A stretch of 64,000 nucleotides of DNA. Source: Hydromicrobium sp964517765 (GTDB lineage: Bacteria; Actinomycetota; Humimicrobiia; Humimicrobiales; Humimicrobiaceae). The stretch spans positions 1 through 64,000 of the forward strand of contig CAZFEN010000005.1 in NCBI GenBank assembly GCA_964517765.1, read 5' to 3'. This document shows, one piece after another, positions 16,481 through 25,808 of this stretch. A model generated the notes under the pieces. It had not been told where the DNA came from. It did no database searches and saw only the letters and a program-made list of their open reading frames with translations. Position 1 is the stretch's first letter. The number at the start of each line of letters is the position of its first letter. The position numbers and the translations under genes are program-made.

Positions 16481-17338
16481 ATGTCATATGACGGTACAAA
16501 AAAAAGTACAAATTTTAAAAATATAATTCTGGTAACATTAAAATATGTTGTTCTCATATCGGCTCTACTTTTTATTATTGTTCCGATAATAATTATTATA
16601 TTTGGCGGATTAAAAACACGTGGTGAATTTTATACTATTCCTTATATTCCCCCCATACCGCCTAGATGGGGAAATATTGCGAGTATTTTAAATATGCCGG
16701 TTTTCTGGTATATGTTGCGTAATAGTGTGGTGGTAACAGTCACAGGCACGGTCATAGTAATAGTCGTTGCTTCAATGTCAGCTTTTGTATTTGCCCGTAT
16801 GAATTTTAAAAGGAAGGGCGCTTTATTTCAATTTTTTACTCTCGGTCTAATGTTTCCGGCTACCGTGGCTATTTTACCGATTTTCCTTATAATAAGACAG
16901 CTAGGTTTACAAAATAATCTGATAGGGGTAATACTTGTCCTGGCGACATTCCAGGTTTCTATGTCAACCGTAATCCTTCGCAATTTTTTTATGGAAGTTC
17001 CTTCAGAACTTCATGATGCCGCACTCATAGATGGGTGCAATACAATAGGATTTTTCAGGAGAATACTGCTCCCACTGGCAAAGCCATCACTGGCTGCAGT
17101 GGCGTCTTTATCTGTGGTTAATATATGGAATGATTTGCTGGTAGCACTGGTTCTGCTAGATTCAGAAAAGTTATGGACATTGCAGCTTGGAACAATGCAA
17201 TTTCAGGGTCAGTATGGGCAGGATTTATCTCTGGTGTCGGCGTTTCTTATTTTAGCAGCTGTACCTGCCGTAATATTTTACATATTTGCCCAGCGTCATA
17301 TTGTTTCAGGATTAACCGCAGGTTCAATAAAAGGTTAA
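16481..17338 (+). CDS. Sugar ABC transporter permease, MalG-like (BxlG-like)
   Basis: This 285-residue CUT1 permease has six predicted membrane helices and the EAA loop HDAALIDGCNTIGFFRRI in the C-terminal half. AGAAAGGATTG precedes ATG. It lies 13 bases after the MalF-like partner; together they form the channel for the sugar delivered by the upstream lipoprotein. The C-terminus, VSGLTAGSIKG, is the classic end of MalG-type permeases. The gap between it and the beta-xylosidase gene shows no terminator, so the genes are likely co-transcribed. Confidence 0.92.
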   Translation: MSYDGTKKSTNFKNIILVTLKYVVLISALLFIIVPIIIIIFGGLKTRGEFYTIPYIPPIPPRWGNIASILNMPVFWYMLRNSVVVTVTGTVIVIVVASMSAFVFARMNFKRKGALFQFFTLGLMFPATVAILPIFLIIRQLGLQNNLIGVILVLATFQVSMSTVILRNFFMEVPSELHDAALIDGCNTIGFFRRILLPLAKPSLAAVASLSVVNIWNDLLVALVLLDSEKLWTLQLGTMQFQGQYGQDLSLVSAFLILAAVPAVIFYIFAQRHIVSGLTAGSIKG

Positions 17339-17473
17339 TTATATAGAAATATCATTAAATATAAGGTTATTCACAAGTTATTCAAATTTTAAGAAAATCC
17401 ATAAAATATTGAATCCTATATTCCTGATAATAATTATTTTTTTATATAAAATTTACATGAAAGGAATCATAAG

Positions 17474-19846
17474 ATAGATAAAAATAATGATAAACAAAAA
17501 AAAGATTATCCTGAGAAGAATCATATAGTAGATAAAAAAGTAAAGAATCTTTTATCACTCATGACTCTGGATGAAAAAATTGCTCAGCTTGGTAGTCTCT
17601 GGGTGTATGAAATATTAGATAATAAAGATTTTTCCAGTAAAAAGGCAGATACTCTATTTAAATATGGTATTGGACAGATAACCCGTCTGGCCGGTGCAAG
17701 TAATTTTAGTCCGGACGAATCCGCCAGAACAGCTAACCGTATACAAAAATACCTGATTACGCATACCCGTCTTGGAATTCCGGCTATCATCCATGAAGAA
17801 TCCTGCAGCGGATATATGGCAAAAGGAGCAACCTGCTTTCCTCAGATTATAGGAGCGGCCAGTACATGGGAACCTGAACTGATAGAGTCAATGGGGAGTG
17901 TAATAAAGGACCAGATGAGATCAGTGGGCGCCCATCAGGCTCTTGCCCCCGTGCTGGATATTACACGTGATGCAAGATGGGGAAGGGTTGAAGAGACTTT
18001 TGGGGAAGATCCCTATCTTGTTTCGAGAATGGGAGTATCTTATATAAAAGGGATCCAGGGCCGGAACTGGACGAAAGGTATAATGGCAACCGGCAAACAC
18101 TTTGCAGGACACGGTGTTCCGGAGGGAGGTATGAACTGCGCGCCACCGCATATACTGCCGAGAGAATTGCGCGAAGTATTCCTTGCGCCTTTTGAAGCAG
18201 CCGTCAAAGAAGCAGGTATTGCCTCCATAATGCCTGCTTATCATGAACTGGATGGTATTCCCTGTCACAGCTCAAAAAAAATGTTGGGAGAAATATTGAG
18301 AGATGAGTTAGGCTTTGAAGGACTGTTAGTATCCGATTATTATGGGATAAATATGCTGTATGATTACCATCATATTGCAAAGGATAAGATCGATGCAGCA
18401 AAGTTGGCACTCGAATCAGGTATTGATATAGAATTTCCGAGTACCGATTATTATGGAAAAACATTGAAAGCTGCAGCTAAAAAGGGTTTTATCAAGGAAT
18501 CATTAATTGATATATCTGTCATGAGGGTGCTTAAAATGAAATTTTTACTTGGACTGTTTGAGAATCCTTATGTAGATGAGAAAAAGGCCGCCAGTATATT
18601 TGATACGACAGAACAGAGAGCACTTGCCCGTGAAATAGCACAAAAATCGATTATACTATTAAAAAACCAGGGTGATTTACTTCCTGTAAAAAAAGATGTC
18701 AAGTCGATTGCTGTAATTGGACCGAGTGCAAATACCGCAAGAAATATTATTGGTGATTATGCATATCCATGCCATATGGAAGCATTAGTCGAGATGAGAA
18801 AGAGTGCGGTAATTTTTAATACACCTATACCTGAAAAGATAGAATTGGTTGACAGCTTTGTTCCAATCTCCAGTATACTGGAAGGGATAAAAAATAGAGT
18901 CAGCGGCAAAACTATTGTCCGCTATGCAAAAGGTTGTGATATTAGAAGCAATTCCAGGGATGGTTTTGCCGAAGCTATTGAAGCTGCAAAAAAATCGGAA
19001 GTGGCAGTTGTGGCTGTAGGAGATAAATCCGGTCTTGTTGAGGATTGTACGAGCGGGGAAACCAGAGACAGGGCTGATCTTGATCTGCCGGGGATACAGG
19101 AGGAACTCGTAAAAGTCCTTTATGAAACCGGCACACCCATAATTATCGTATTAATAAATGGAAGGCCATTATCCATAAATTGGATTGCCGGGAAAATACC
19201 AGCAATAATAGAAGCATGGTTGCCCGGCGAAGAAGGAGCCAATGCGGTTACCGATGTATTATTCGGGGATTATAACCCGGGGGGCAAACTGCCTATATCT
19301 TTTCCGAGATCGGTGGGGCAGGTTCCTGTATATTACAATCACAAACCATCCGGTGGACGTTCTTACCGGAAAGGTGATTATGTAGAGATGAGCAGCAAAC
19401 CACTGTTTCCATTTGGTCATGGTCTAAGCTATACCAGTTTTGAATATAGCCATATGATTATAACGCCGGAAAACGTATCCATAGACGGTCAGGTTGAAAT
19501 AAGTATTGATATAAAGAATGCCGGGTCCTATGCGGGAGATGAGGTTATGCAGCTGTATGTAAACGATGTGCAGTCTGAGATAACAAGACCTGTAAAGGAA
19601 CTAAAGGGTTTTAAGAGAATTACCCTGAAACCTGGTCAGAAAAAGACTATTACATTTGTTTTATCAATAACGCAATTAGGTTTCTATAACAAGGACATGA
19701 AGTATGTTGTAGAACCAGGAACTATAAAAGTTATGCTTGGGAATTCTTCAGAGAATATCGTTTCAACAGGAGAATTTGAAATAACCGGTGCAGTAACAGA
19801 AATAAGCGATAAGAAGAAATATTTCACATCAGTAAGAGTTAAATGA
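17474..19846 (+). CDS. Glycoside hydrolase family 3, probable beta-xylosidase, probable ATA start
   Basis: The 790-residue protein has a GH3 N-terminal TIM barrel with KHFAGHG and the nucleophile region LLVSDYYGI. The GH3 C-terminal domain and a fibronectin-III-like domain (from about GDEVMQLYVND) follow. There is no signal peptide, so it probably acts on imported xylobiose or xylo-oligosaccharides in the cytoplasm. The first ATG, 17561, is the methionine inside the conserved LLSLMTLDEKIAQ block and is not the start. The frame is open upstream without ATG, GTG or TTG. ATA at 17474 lies eight bases after AAAGGA (17460-17465) and gives a sensible N-terminus. A six-codon ORF (ATG 17457) ends at a TAG overlapping this ATA. 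Beta-glucosidase or arabinofuranosidase activity remains possible. Confidence 0.85.
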   Translation: MDKNNDKQKKDYPEKNHIVDKKVKNLLSLMTLDEKIAQLGSLWVYEILDNKDFSSKKADTLFKYGIGQITRLAGASNFSPDESARTANRIQKYLITHTRLGIPAIIHEESCSGYMAKGATCFPQIIGAASTWEPELIESMGSVIKDQMRSVGAHQALAPVLDITRDARWGRVEETFGEDPYLVSRMGVSYIKGIQGRNWTKGIMATGKHFAGHGVPEGGMNCAPPHILPRELREVFLAPFEAAVKEAGIASIMPAYHELDGIPCHSSKKMLGEILRDELGFEGLLVSDYYGINMLYDYHHIAKDKIDAAKLALESGIDIEFPSTDYYGKTLKAAAKKGFIKESLIDISVMRVLKMKFLLGLFENPYVDEKKAASIFDTTEQRALAREIAQKSIILLKNQGDLLPVKKDVKSIAVIGPSANTARNIIGDYAYPCHMEALVEMRKSAVIFNTPIPEKIELVDSFVPISSILEGIKNRVSGKTIVRYAKGCDIRSNSRDGFAEAIEAAKKSEVAVVAVGDKSGLVEDCTSGETRDRADLDLPGIQEELVKVLYETGTPIIIVLINGRPLSINWIAGKIPAIIEAWLPGEEGANAVTDVLFGDYNPGGKLPISFPRSVGQVPVYYNHKPSGGRSYRKGDYVEMSSKPLFPFGHGLSYTSFEYSHMIITPENVSIDGQVEISIDIKNAGSYAGDEVMQLYVNDVQSEITRPVKELKGFKRITLKPGQKKTITFVLSITQLGFYNKDMKYVVEPGTIKVMLGNSSENIVSTGEFEITGAVTEISDKKKYFTSVRVK

Positions 19847-19898
19847 CGAGTGAAAGCTAAAGTGGTAGCTAATATTATTGAGGAATAAAGGAATTAAA

Positions 19899-20915
19899 AT
19901 GAAAGCAGCTATATTAAAAAAGCCGAAAGAAATAATCATAAAAGATATTCCCGAACCAGAATACGGTGATAATGAGATCTTGATAAATATAAAGGAGGTA
20001 GGTCTTTGTGGAAGTGATGTGCATTACTATAACACTGGTAGAATTGGGGATTTTATAGTAGAAAAACCCATAATTTTAGGACATGAAAGTTCCGGGATTA
20101 TTGCAGAAGTTGGGAAAAATGTAAAAGGTCTAAAAGTAGGAGATAGAGTAACAATTGAGCCGGGAGTTCCCTGCTACAGTTGCAACTACTGCAAAAAGGG
20201 GGATTATAATTTATGTCCAAATATAAGATTTATGGCCACCCCTCCTTATGACGGGGCATTTGTGGAATATGTGGCTTATGATCCCAATTTTGTTTATAAA
20301 TTACCTAGTAATGTTTCCTTTACCTCGGGGGCTCTTATAGAACCACTTTCAGTTGGGTACAGTGCTTCAAAAAGAGCAAAAATTGGCCCAGGAGATAAGG
20401 TACTTATTTTAGGTTCAGGGCCTATCGCAATTTCAATCCTGGAGATAACCAAAACATTTGGAGCTTCCAGAATTTATATTACCGATATTAATGACTTCAG
20501 GTTGGAGATAGCCAAAAAACATGGAGCATATAAAACAATAAATATTAGAAAACAGGATATATTTAAGGAACTTGAAGATATTAAAATAGACTCGGTTATT
20601 GAAGCTTCAGGGGTAGAAAGCTCTATTATAAATTCTATAAAGTTGGTAAAGCCAGAAGGGACAGTAGTCTGGGTAGGAATGGGAAAAGATGATATTGAAA
20701 TTCCGTATTCTAAACTTACTTCCAAAGATCTAACCGTAGAAGGTATCTTTAGATATAGGAATACCTATCCTTCGATAATCAGTCTGCTTGAAGAGAAAAA
20801 GGTTAATATTGAAGATATTGCCACTCATTATTTTAAACTTGATGAAATTGATAAAGCTTTTAATGTGGCTAATAATCCTAATGCTGACAAAATGAAAATT
20901 ATAATTAGGATTTAA
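19899..20915 (+). CDS. Zinc-dependent alcohol dehydrogenase, xylitol/sorbitol dehydrogenase-like
   Basis: This 338-residue medium-chain dehydrogenase has catalytic zinc segments GLCGSDVHYY and GHESSG. A structural zinc cluster CYSCNYCKKGDYNLC and the NAD-binding loop ILGSGPIA follow. The GSDVHYY and EPLSVG motifs are typical of sorbitol/xylitol dehydrogenases, which oxidise polyols to ketoses such as D-xylulose. ATG 19899 has AAAGGA six bases upstream. It follows the beta-xylosidase gene by about 50 bp and may belong to the same operon, feeding polyols into the xylulose pool. The exact polyol is not determined. Confidence 0.82.
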   Translation: MKAAILKKPKEIIIKDIPEPEYGDNEILINIKEVGLCGSDVHYYNTGRIGDFIVEKPIILGHESSGIIAEVGKNVKGLKVGDRVTIEPGVPCYSCNYCKKGDYNLCPNIRFMATPPYDGAFVEYVAYDPNFVYKLPSNVSFTSGALIEPLSVGYSASKRAKIGPGDKVLILGSGPIAISILEITKTFGASRIYITDINDFRLEIAKKHGAYKTINIRKQDIFKELEDIKIDSVIEASGVESSIINSIKLVKPEGTVVWVGMGKDDIEIPYSKLTSKDLTVEGIFRYRNTYPSIISLLEEKKVNIEDIATHYFKLDEIDKAFNVANNPNADKMKIIIRI

Positions 20916-20965
20916 AAAATTTTTATTATAATGATAGAAAAAAATTCATTTTAATAAATACGAGT

Positions 20966-21406
20966 ATGGCATTTCTCTATGAAGTAATAATTTGTTTTGT
21001 ATTCATGACTATTTTTTATGTTATAAGAAGGGTAAATTCCCTGGGTGCTGCACCAGGATTTATTGAAGGATTATACACGGTTATTAGATTTGGTTTAATT
21101 GTCGGGGCTTTGTTTGGATTTATATTTGCTGTCATTTTAGGGATGCTGTACAGACCTTTCAGAAGTATTGTTTTTTTTAGAGAAGAAGATAATTTTTTGG
21201 CTGCTTTAAATGCAGCTGTGGTGAGAATTAATTATAAATTTAGCAAACAGGATAATAACTTTTATATTTTCAGGGAAAAGAAAAACAAACTTGCCGATAT
21301 CCAGGTCAGGATAGATGATAGTAAAGCAACAATTTACGGGCATTTTAGTAAGGTTAAAAATTTGAATAGATACCTCCCGGGACAGTCTCCATTAAATCTA
21401 AAATAA
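20966..21406 (+). CDS. Hypothetical two-helix membrane protein
   Basis: The family is not recognised. The 146-residue product has two hydrophobic segments in its first 65 residues (FLYEVIICFVFMTIFYVI and the LIVGALFGFIFAVILGML region), then a charged soluble C-terminal part of about 80 residues. A TATAAT box lies at 20927-20932, and no Shine-Dalgarno is evident. It is followed by a strong terminator, so it closes this transcription unit. Codon use resembles that of its neighbours. Confidence 0.6.
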   Translation: MAFLYEVIICFVFMTIFYVIRRVNSLGAAPGFIEGLYTVIRFGLIVGALFGFIFAVILGMLYRPFRSIVFFREEDNFLAALNAAVVRINYKFSKQDNNFYIFREKKNKLADIQVRIDDSKATIYGHFSKVKNLNRYLPGQSPLNLK

Positions 21407-21410
21407 TCCT

Positions 21411-21441
21411 AAAACATCTTATTTTTATTATAAGATGTTTT
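21411..21441 (+). terminator. Intrinsic terminator, 12-bp perfect stem
   Basis: AAAACATCTTAT (21411-21422) pairs perfectly with ATAAGATGTTTT (21430-21441) around a 7-base loop. The 3' arm ends in four T. The stem is AT-rich but long. The mirrored A- and T-runs could stop transcription in both directions. It separates the sugar module from the PEP carboxykinase gene. Confidence 0.65.
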
Positions 21442-21583
21442 CGATAACAGAGATTTTTAATATTTAATTATGTTTTCAGAAAATATTTAGTATAATCATA
21501 AAAATAATAAATTTACCTGATTAATATATCTTTCTAATTTATGCGTATTTTATAAAAAACTACAAGGAAATAAGGAGTAAATT

Positions 21584-23455
21584 ATGAATGAAGATTTGAA
21601 AATAATAAAAGAAAGATGTGACAGTAAAAATTATGAAAAAATAGTCGAAATAAAAAATGACTATGTTTTTAAATTTGTTGCAAAATTCATAAAACTTCTA
21701 AATCCCGGATCAGTATTTGTCTGTGAAGATTCTCTGAGTGATTTCGATTACATAAGAGAAAAAACCATAAGAGATGGTGAGGAAAAGAAGCTCTCGACAG
21801 GAGGGCATACGGTTCATTTTGACAGCTATTACGATCAGGGAAGAGACAAAGAGCATACAAGACTTCTGGTCCCAAAGGGATTTTACCTGGATCCAAATCT
21901 GGATACAATGGACAAGGAAACAGGGATCAAAGAAATCCTGGGTATTCTGGAAAATATAATGCGGGGAAAAGAATTATATATACTTTTTTTCTCTCTGGGA
22001 CCGGTTAATTCCAATTTCTCTATTCCTGCCATTCAATTAACTGATTCAAGCTATGTTGCACATTCAGAAATCATACTTTACAGATCAGGATATCAGGAAT
22101 TCAAAAGATTAGGGAACTATAAAGATTTTTTTCAATTCGTACATTCGGCCGGAGAAATCAAAGATGGTGTAAGTATAAATATCGATAAAAGAAGAATATA
22201 CATGGATACGGAAGAAGACATCGTATATTCTGTAAATACTCAATATGGAGGAAATACTATCGGACACAAGAAGCTTGCAATGCGTCTCGGAATAAATAAA
22301 GCCTCAAAGGAAAATTGGCTGACGGAACATATGTTTATTTCCGGAATACATGGACCCGGAGGTAGAGTGACATACTTTACCGGTGCTTTTCCATCAATGT
22401 GCGGGAAGACCTCAACAGCGATGATATCAGGTGAAACAATAGTCGGGGATGATATCGTTTATATTAAAAATATAAATAATAAGGTATATGCGGTCAATGT
22501 GGAAATAGGTATTTTTGGGATAATAGAAGACATTAATCATGTGGACGATCCTTCCATATGGAAAGTTCTAAACGAACCAAACGAAATCATATTTTCAAAT
22601 ATACTGGTAACCGAAGATGGAACTGCTTACTGGGTAGGAAAGCCGGGAAAGGTACCTGAAAAAGGAATAAACCATTCCGGGCAGTGGTATCAGGGTAAGA
22701 AGGATACCGAAGGAAATTTGATTCCGCCTTCTCATAAGAATGCAAGATTTACCGTAAATCTTAAAAATCTGGATAATCTTGATGTAAATTATGATAATCC
22801 TGAGGGTGTCGAGATAAAAGGGGTAATATACGGCGGAAGAGATTCGGATACGCTGGCTCCACTGCTCGAGGCATACAACTGGAATCATGGAATAATAAGT
22901 ATGGGTGCTTCTCTTGAATCAGAAACAACTGCAGCTACTCTTGGTAAAACGGGTGTGAGAACCTTCAATCCCATGTCTAATCTTGATTTTCTTTCGATTC
23001 CGGTAGGAAAGTATATAGATATCAACCTGAAGTTCGGCCAGTCACTGAAGAATCCACCCAAAATATTCAGCGTTAATTATTTTCTTATGGACAGCGAAGG
23101 TAATTATCTAAATGAAAGGGCTGACAAAAGGGTATGGCTGAAGTGGATGGAACTTCGTATTCATGAAGAAGTGAAAGCAATCGATATCGGTACGGGTTTT
23201 ATTCCACTGTATGATGACCTTAAAGTGTTATTTAAGGATGTTCTGGGAAAGAACTACAGCCAGGAGGAATACATAAAACAATTTACTTTAAGGATTCCTG
23301 AAAATATTTCGAAAATAGATAGGATCTTAAAAATTTATACCGGCCTGGGTTCTGGAGTTCCTGATATATTGTTCAGGATTCTGAAGGAACAGAAAATTAG
23401 ACTCGAGATTTTGAAAAATAAAAAGGGAGAATACCTTTCTCCGCTATCATTTTAA
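21584..23455 (+). CDS. pckG: Phosphoenolpyruvate carboxykinase (GTP)
   Basis: The 623-residue enzyme interconverts oxaloacetate and PEP using GTP/GDP. The GTP-type signature FPSMCGKTSTAM carries the catalytic cysteine and P-loop. NPMSNLDFLSIPVGKYI and GRDSDTLAPLLEA are further conserved blocks. The length fits the GTP family rather than the shorter ATP enzyme. AAGGAG precedes ATG. TATAAT at 21491-21496 may be its -10 box. It ends 10 bp from the convergent DUF1015 gene. In a fermentative sugar user it could work in either direction, gluconeogenic or PEP-carboxylating. Confidence 0.93.
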   Translation: MNEDLKIIKERCDSKNYEKIVEIKNDYVFKFVAKFIKLLNPGSVFVCEDSLSDFDYIREKTIRDGEEKKLSTGGHTVHFDSYYDQGRDKEHTRLLVPKGFYLDPNLDTMDKETGIKEILGILENIMRGKELYILFFSLGPVNSNFSIPAIQLTDSSYVAHSEIILYRSGYQEFKRLGNYKDFFQFVHSAGEIKDGVSINIDKRRIYMDTEEDIVYSVNTQYGGNTIGHKKLAMRLGINKASKENWLTEHMFISGIHGPGGRVTYFTGAFPSMCGKTSTAMISGETIVGDDIVYIKNINNKVYAVNVEIGIFGIIEDINHVDDPSIWKVLNEPNEIIFSNILVTEDGTAYWVGKPGKVPEKGINHSGQWYQGKKDTEGNLIPPSHKNARFTVNLKNLDNLDVNYDNPEGVEIKGVIYGGRDSDTLAPLLEAYNWNHGIISMGASLESETTAATLGKTGVRTFNPMSNLDFLSIPVGKYIDINLKFGQSLKNPPKIFSVNYFLMDSEGNYLNERADKRVWLKWMELRIHEEVKAIDIGTGFIPLYDDLKVLFKDVLGKNYSQEEYIKQFTLRIPENISKIDRILKIYTGLGSGVPDILFRILKEQKIRLEILKNKKGEYLSPLSF

Positions 23456-23465
23456 CTGCTTTTTA

Positions 23466-24770
23466 TCAGTGATCGAGCTTATACATTATGAGACCACTTG
23501 AAGGTTTTGGATAAAAGTAAGTAGATTTTTCAGGTAATATATATCCTGACATGCAAATCTTTTCCAGTTCTTTTGCTGTAATCACATTTATAAGAACTCC
23601 TACATCAAAACTTTTACTATCAATATTCTCTATTAAATTATCTATGGAATGGGTATAATTGATTTTTTCGATTTGAAAAGAACCGCTGATTTTATCAATT
23701 AAGAATTCCCTGAGTATATTTACATCCGTGTTTAAATAAATTTCATTGGCTGATCCCGGATGAATGGTGCTGGCTTCAAAGGACTTTTTCAGTCTAATAA
23801 AATATAACTTTTTATTTTCACCATAAACAAAAAAGCTCTTAAAACCCCTGGATTTAGATTTTAAAAGTTTTTTCGTGAGATAGGAAGTAGATTTCAGAGT
23901 ATCTGTCTCAATATCGAAAGTACCGGTAAGGCTCTCCATTATTTTTTCAATTCCCGGGTAACTTTTAAATTTAATATTTCTATGAGTAGGGAATATGATA
24001 AGATCGCTCTGGCTGCTTTCAACATATAATGTCAATATAAAATCTTCGGGACCGGTTACAGATGGATTTCGCTCTCTTTTATTATCTGTTTTATTATATT
24101 TTTCTTTGTAAGCCAGAGATGTTTCATAACGGTGGTGTCCATCCGCTATTATTAGTTTCCTGTCTCTCATGATCATTATAATGTTATTTATTTTATCTCT
24201 ATCGGTAATTTTCCATACCTTGAATCTTAGAGTGGAATCATATCCTGCAGGTGTATCTATAATTGGATTTTTCTGTAAAGTCTCTTCCAGAATATCCGAT
24301 ATTTTACTTCTGTTGTCATTATAAAGCGTATATACCGGCCCAAAGTTTGTTCTGCAGCCTGCCAGCAGCCTTAGCCTGTCCTCTTTGATTTTAGAGTAGG
24401 TCTGTTCATGAGGTATGACCTGAAGCCGGGAGTAGGGCTCTAATTTCGTTAAGCCAATAAAACCAGTAATTTTCTTAAGTTTGTTATTTAAATAGTAACT
24501 TTCTTCGATTACATAAAAACATCTATCATTATCGAATTTCAGGATTTTTTTATTCATCCACTCATTTAATGTTTTTTTTGCTCCGGTGTATTTATCATCG
24601 TCGTTTCCTTTTGGAAGTATTAGATTAACAATGTTATTGGGATGGGTACCCAGAAGTTTTTCCCTGAGAGATTCAGAAATCACATCATAGGGGGGTGAGA
24701 TTACTCCGGAGATTTTTCCGATTTTATCTTTATTATAAATAAGTCCGTTGAAAGGTAAGATATCTACCAT
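23466..24770 (-). CDS. DUF1015 family protein
   Basis: The 434-residue protein matches the DUF1015 family through GVISPPYDVIS near the N-terminus, QVIPHEQTYSKIKEDRL in the middle, and ADGHHRYETSLAYKE. The family is widespread in anaerobes and often lies near serine or one-carbon metabolism genes; its biochemical role is not established. Here it lies between pckG, with which it converges, and hypB, from which it diverges. The C-terminal segment YILPEKSTYFYPKPSSGL is also typical of the family. Confidence 0.85.
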   Translation of the reverse strand: MVDILPFNGLIYNKDKIGKISGVISPPYDVISESLREKLLGTHPNNIVNLILPKGNDDDKYTGAKKTLNEWMNKKILKFDNDRCFYVIEESYYLNNKLKKITGFIGLTKLEPYSRLQVIPHEQTYSKIKEDRLRLLAGCRTNFGPVYTLYNDNRSKISDILEETLQKNPIIDTPAGYDSTLRFKVWKITDRDKINNIIMIMRDRKLIIADGHHRYETSLAYKEKYNKTDNKRERNPSVTGPEDFILTLYVESSQSDLIIFPTHRNIKFKSYPGIEKIMESLTGTFDIETDTLKSTSYLTKKLLKSKSRGFKSFFVYGENKKLYFIRLKKSFEASTIHPGSANEIYLNTDVNILREFLIDKISGSFQIEKINYTHSIDNLIENIDSKSFDVGVLINVITAKELEKICMSGYILPEKSTYFYPKPSSGLIMYKLDH

Positions 24771-24888
24771 TTATAAAAGTTCCTTTATGGTATCTGTTTT
24801 AAACACTGTTTAAATTAATATAAAATTGATTTGAGATTATAGCAATATCAATTTTAATTATCAAATAAAATATTTCATCTGTGACAAA

Positions 24889-24919
24889 TTGACATTGAAT
24901 TCAGTTGAGGTAATATAAT
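24889..24919 (+). promoter_or_regulatory. Promoter upstream of hypB
   Basis: TTGACA (24889-24894) and TATAAT (24914-24919) are both perfect boxes, but the spacer is 19 bp, longer than optimal, which may keep basal activity low. It lies in the 205-bp divergent gap between the DUF1015 gene and hypB. Confidence 0.5.
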
Positions 24920-24975
24920 GTAGATTTTTGTTTAATTTTTTAGGAATTTAATTATAGAAAACCTGGCATCTAAAT

Positions 24976-25635
24976 ATGAAAATCGAAGTTATCGAAAATG
25001 TATTGAAATATAATAAGGACCAGGCTGACAAAAACAGGAAGTTATTTAAAGATAGTATGCTGCTTGTTTTGAACCTGCTTTCATCTCCCGGATCCGGGAA
25101 GACCTCGCTTATACTCGAGACCTTAAAAAGACTCAAAGGAAAGAAAAATATAGGAGTAATAGAGGGGGATATATCTTCTACTTATGATGCTGAAAAGATC
25201 GGAAAACTTACGGATAACGTTATACAAATAAATACCGGGGGTTCCTGTCATTTAAATGCTTCTATGATAGAGAAGGCCGTAAGTAAATTGAAAATTAAAA
25301 GCCTTGATTTACTGATCATAGAAAATGTAGGTAATTTAATCTGCCCATCGGGATTCGATCTGGGGGAGGATTATAAGATTGTGATGTCATCTGTAAGCGA
25401 AGGAGATGATAAACCGGTAAAATATCCACCGGTATTTATCAAGAGTAATCTGGTTATATTGAACAAGATAGATTTGCTTGAAGTAAGTGATTTTGATCAA
25501 AACTTTTTCGAAAATAAAGTAAAAGAACTGAATCCTATGTCCGATATAATAAAATTATCATGCAAGACTGGTTACGGTATGGAAAAATGGATAGAATGGG
25601 TGCTTGACCACTGTAAGATATGTAATAATTTATAA
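24976..25635 (+). CDS. hypB: Hydrogenase nickel incorporation GTPase HypB
   Basis: The 219-residue G3E-family GTPase helps insert nickel into [NiFe]-hydrogenase. G1 loop SSPGSGKTS, the metal-binding GGSCHLNASM (Cys-His) and ENVGNLICPSGFDLGE with a further cysteine are the HypB signatures. NKIDLLE gives guanine specificity. It lacks the N-terminal histidine-rich nickel-storage region found in some homologues. It is about 170 bp upstream of the hydrogenase start and on the same strand. Its usual partner hypA is not seen anywhere in this window. Confidence 0.93.
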   Translation: MKIEVIENVLKYNKDQADKNRKLFKDSMLLVLNLLSSPGSGKTSLILETLKRLKGKKNIGVIEGDISSTYDAEKIGKLTDNVIQINTGGSCHLNASMIEKAVSKLKIKSLDLLIIENVGNLICPSGFDLGEDYKIVMSSVSEGDDKPVKYPPVFIKSNLVILNKIDLLEVSDFDQNFFENKVKELNPMSDIIKLSCKTGYGMEKWIEWVLDHCKICNNL

Positions 25636-25709
25636 GAATATCAAATATTTGGAATTGTTAAATGCCATATCATAAATGACAGATTTATAAGAAACCTCTT
25701 CGGGTTTTA

Positions 25710-25738
25710 TTGACATTGGTAGATGTAAATGGTATTTT
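25710..25738 (+). promoter_or_regulatory. Promoter of the hydrogenase operon
   Basis: TTGACA (25710-25715), 17 bp, and TATTTT (25733-25738) lie about 70 bases before the first hydrogenase gene. This gives the structural genes a start separate from hypB. Confidence 0.55.
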
Positions 25739-25808
25739 ATTTCGTGTTACAAACCTTTTACAAATATACTACGTAAATAGCTTCACAACAATAAAGGAAG
25801 GAGAATTT

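Noticed and set aside
25710..25808. In-frame upstream extension of the hydrogenase beta subunit
   Set aside because: It overlaps a good promoter and lacks a ribosome binding site; GGAAGGAG sits before ATG 25809.
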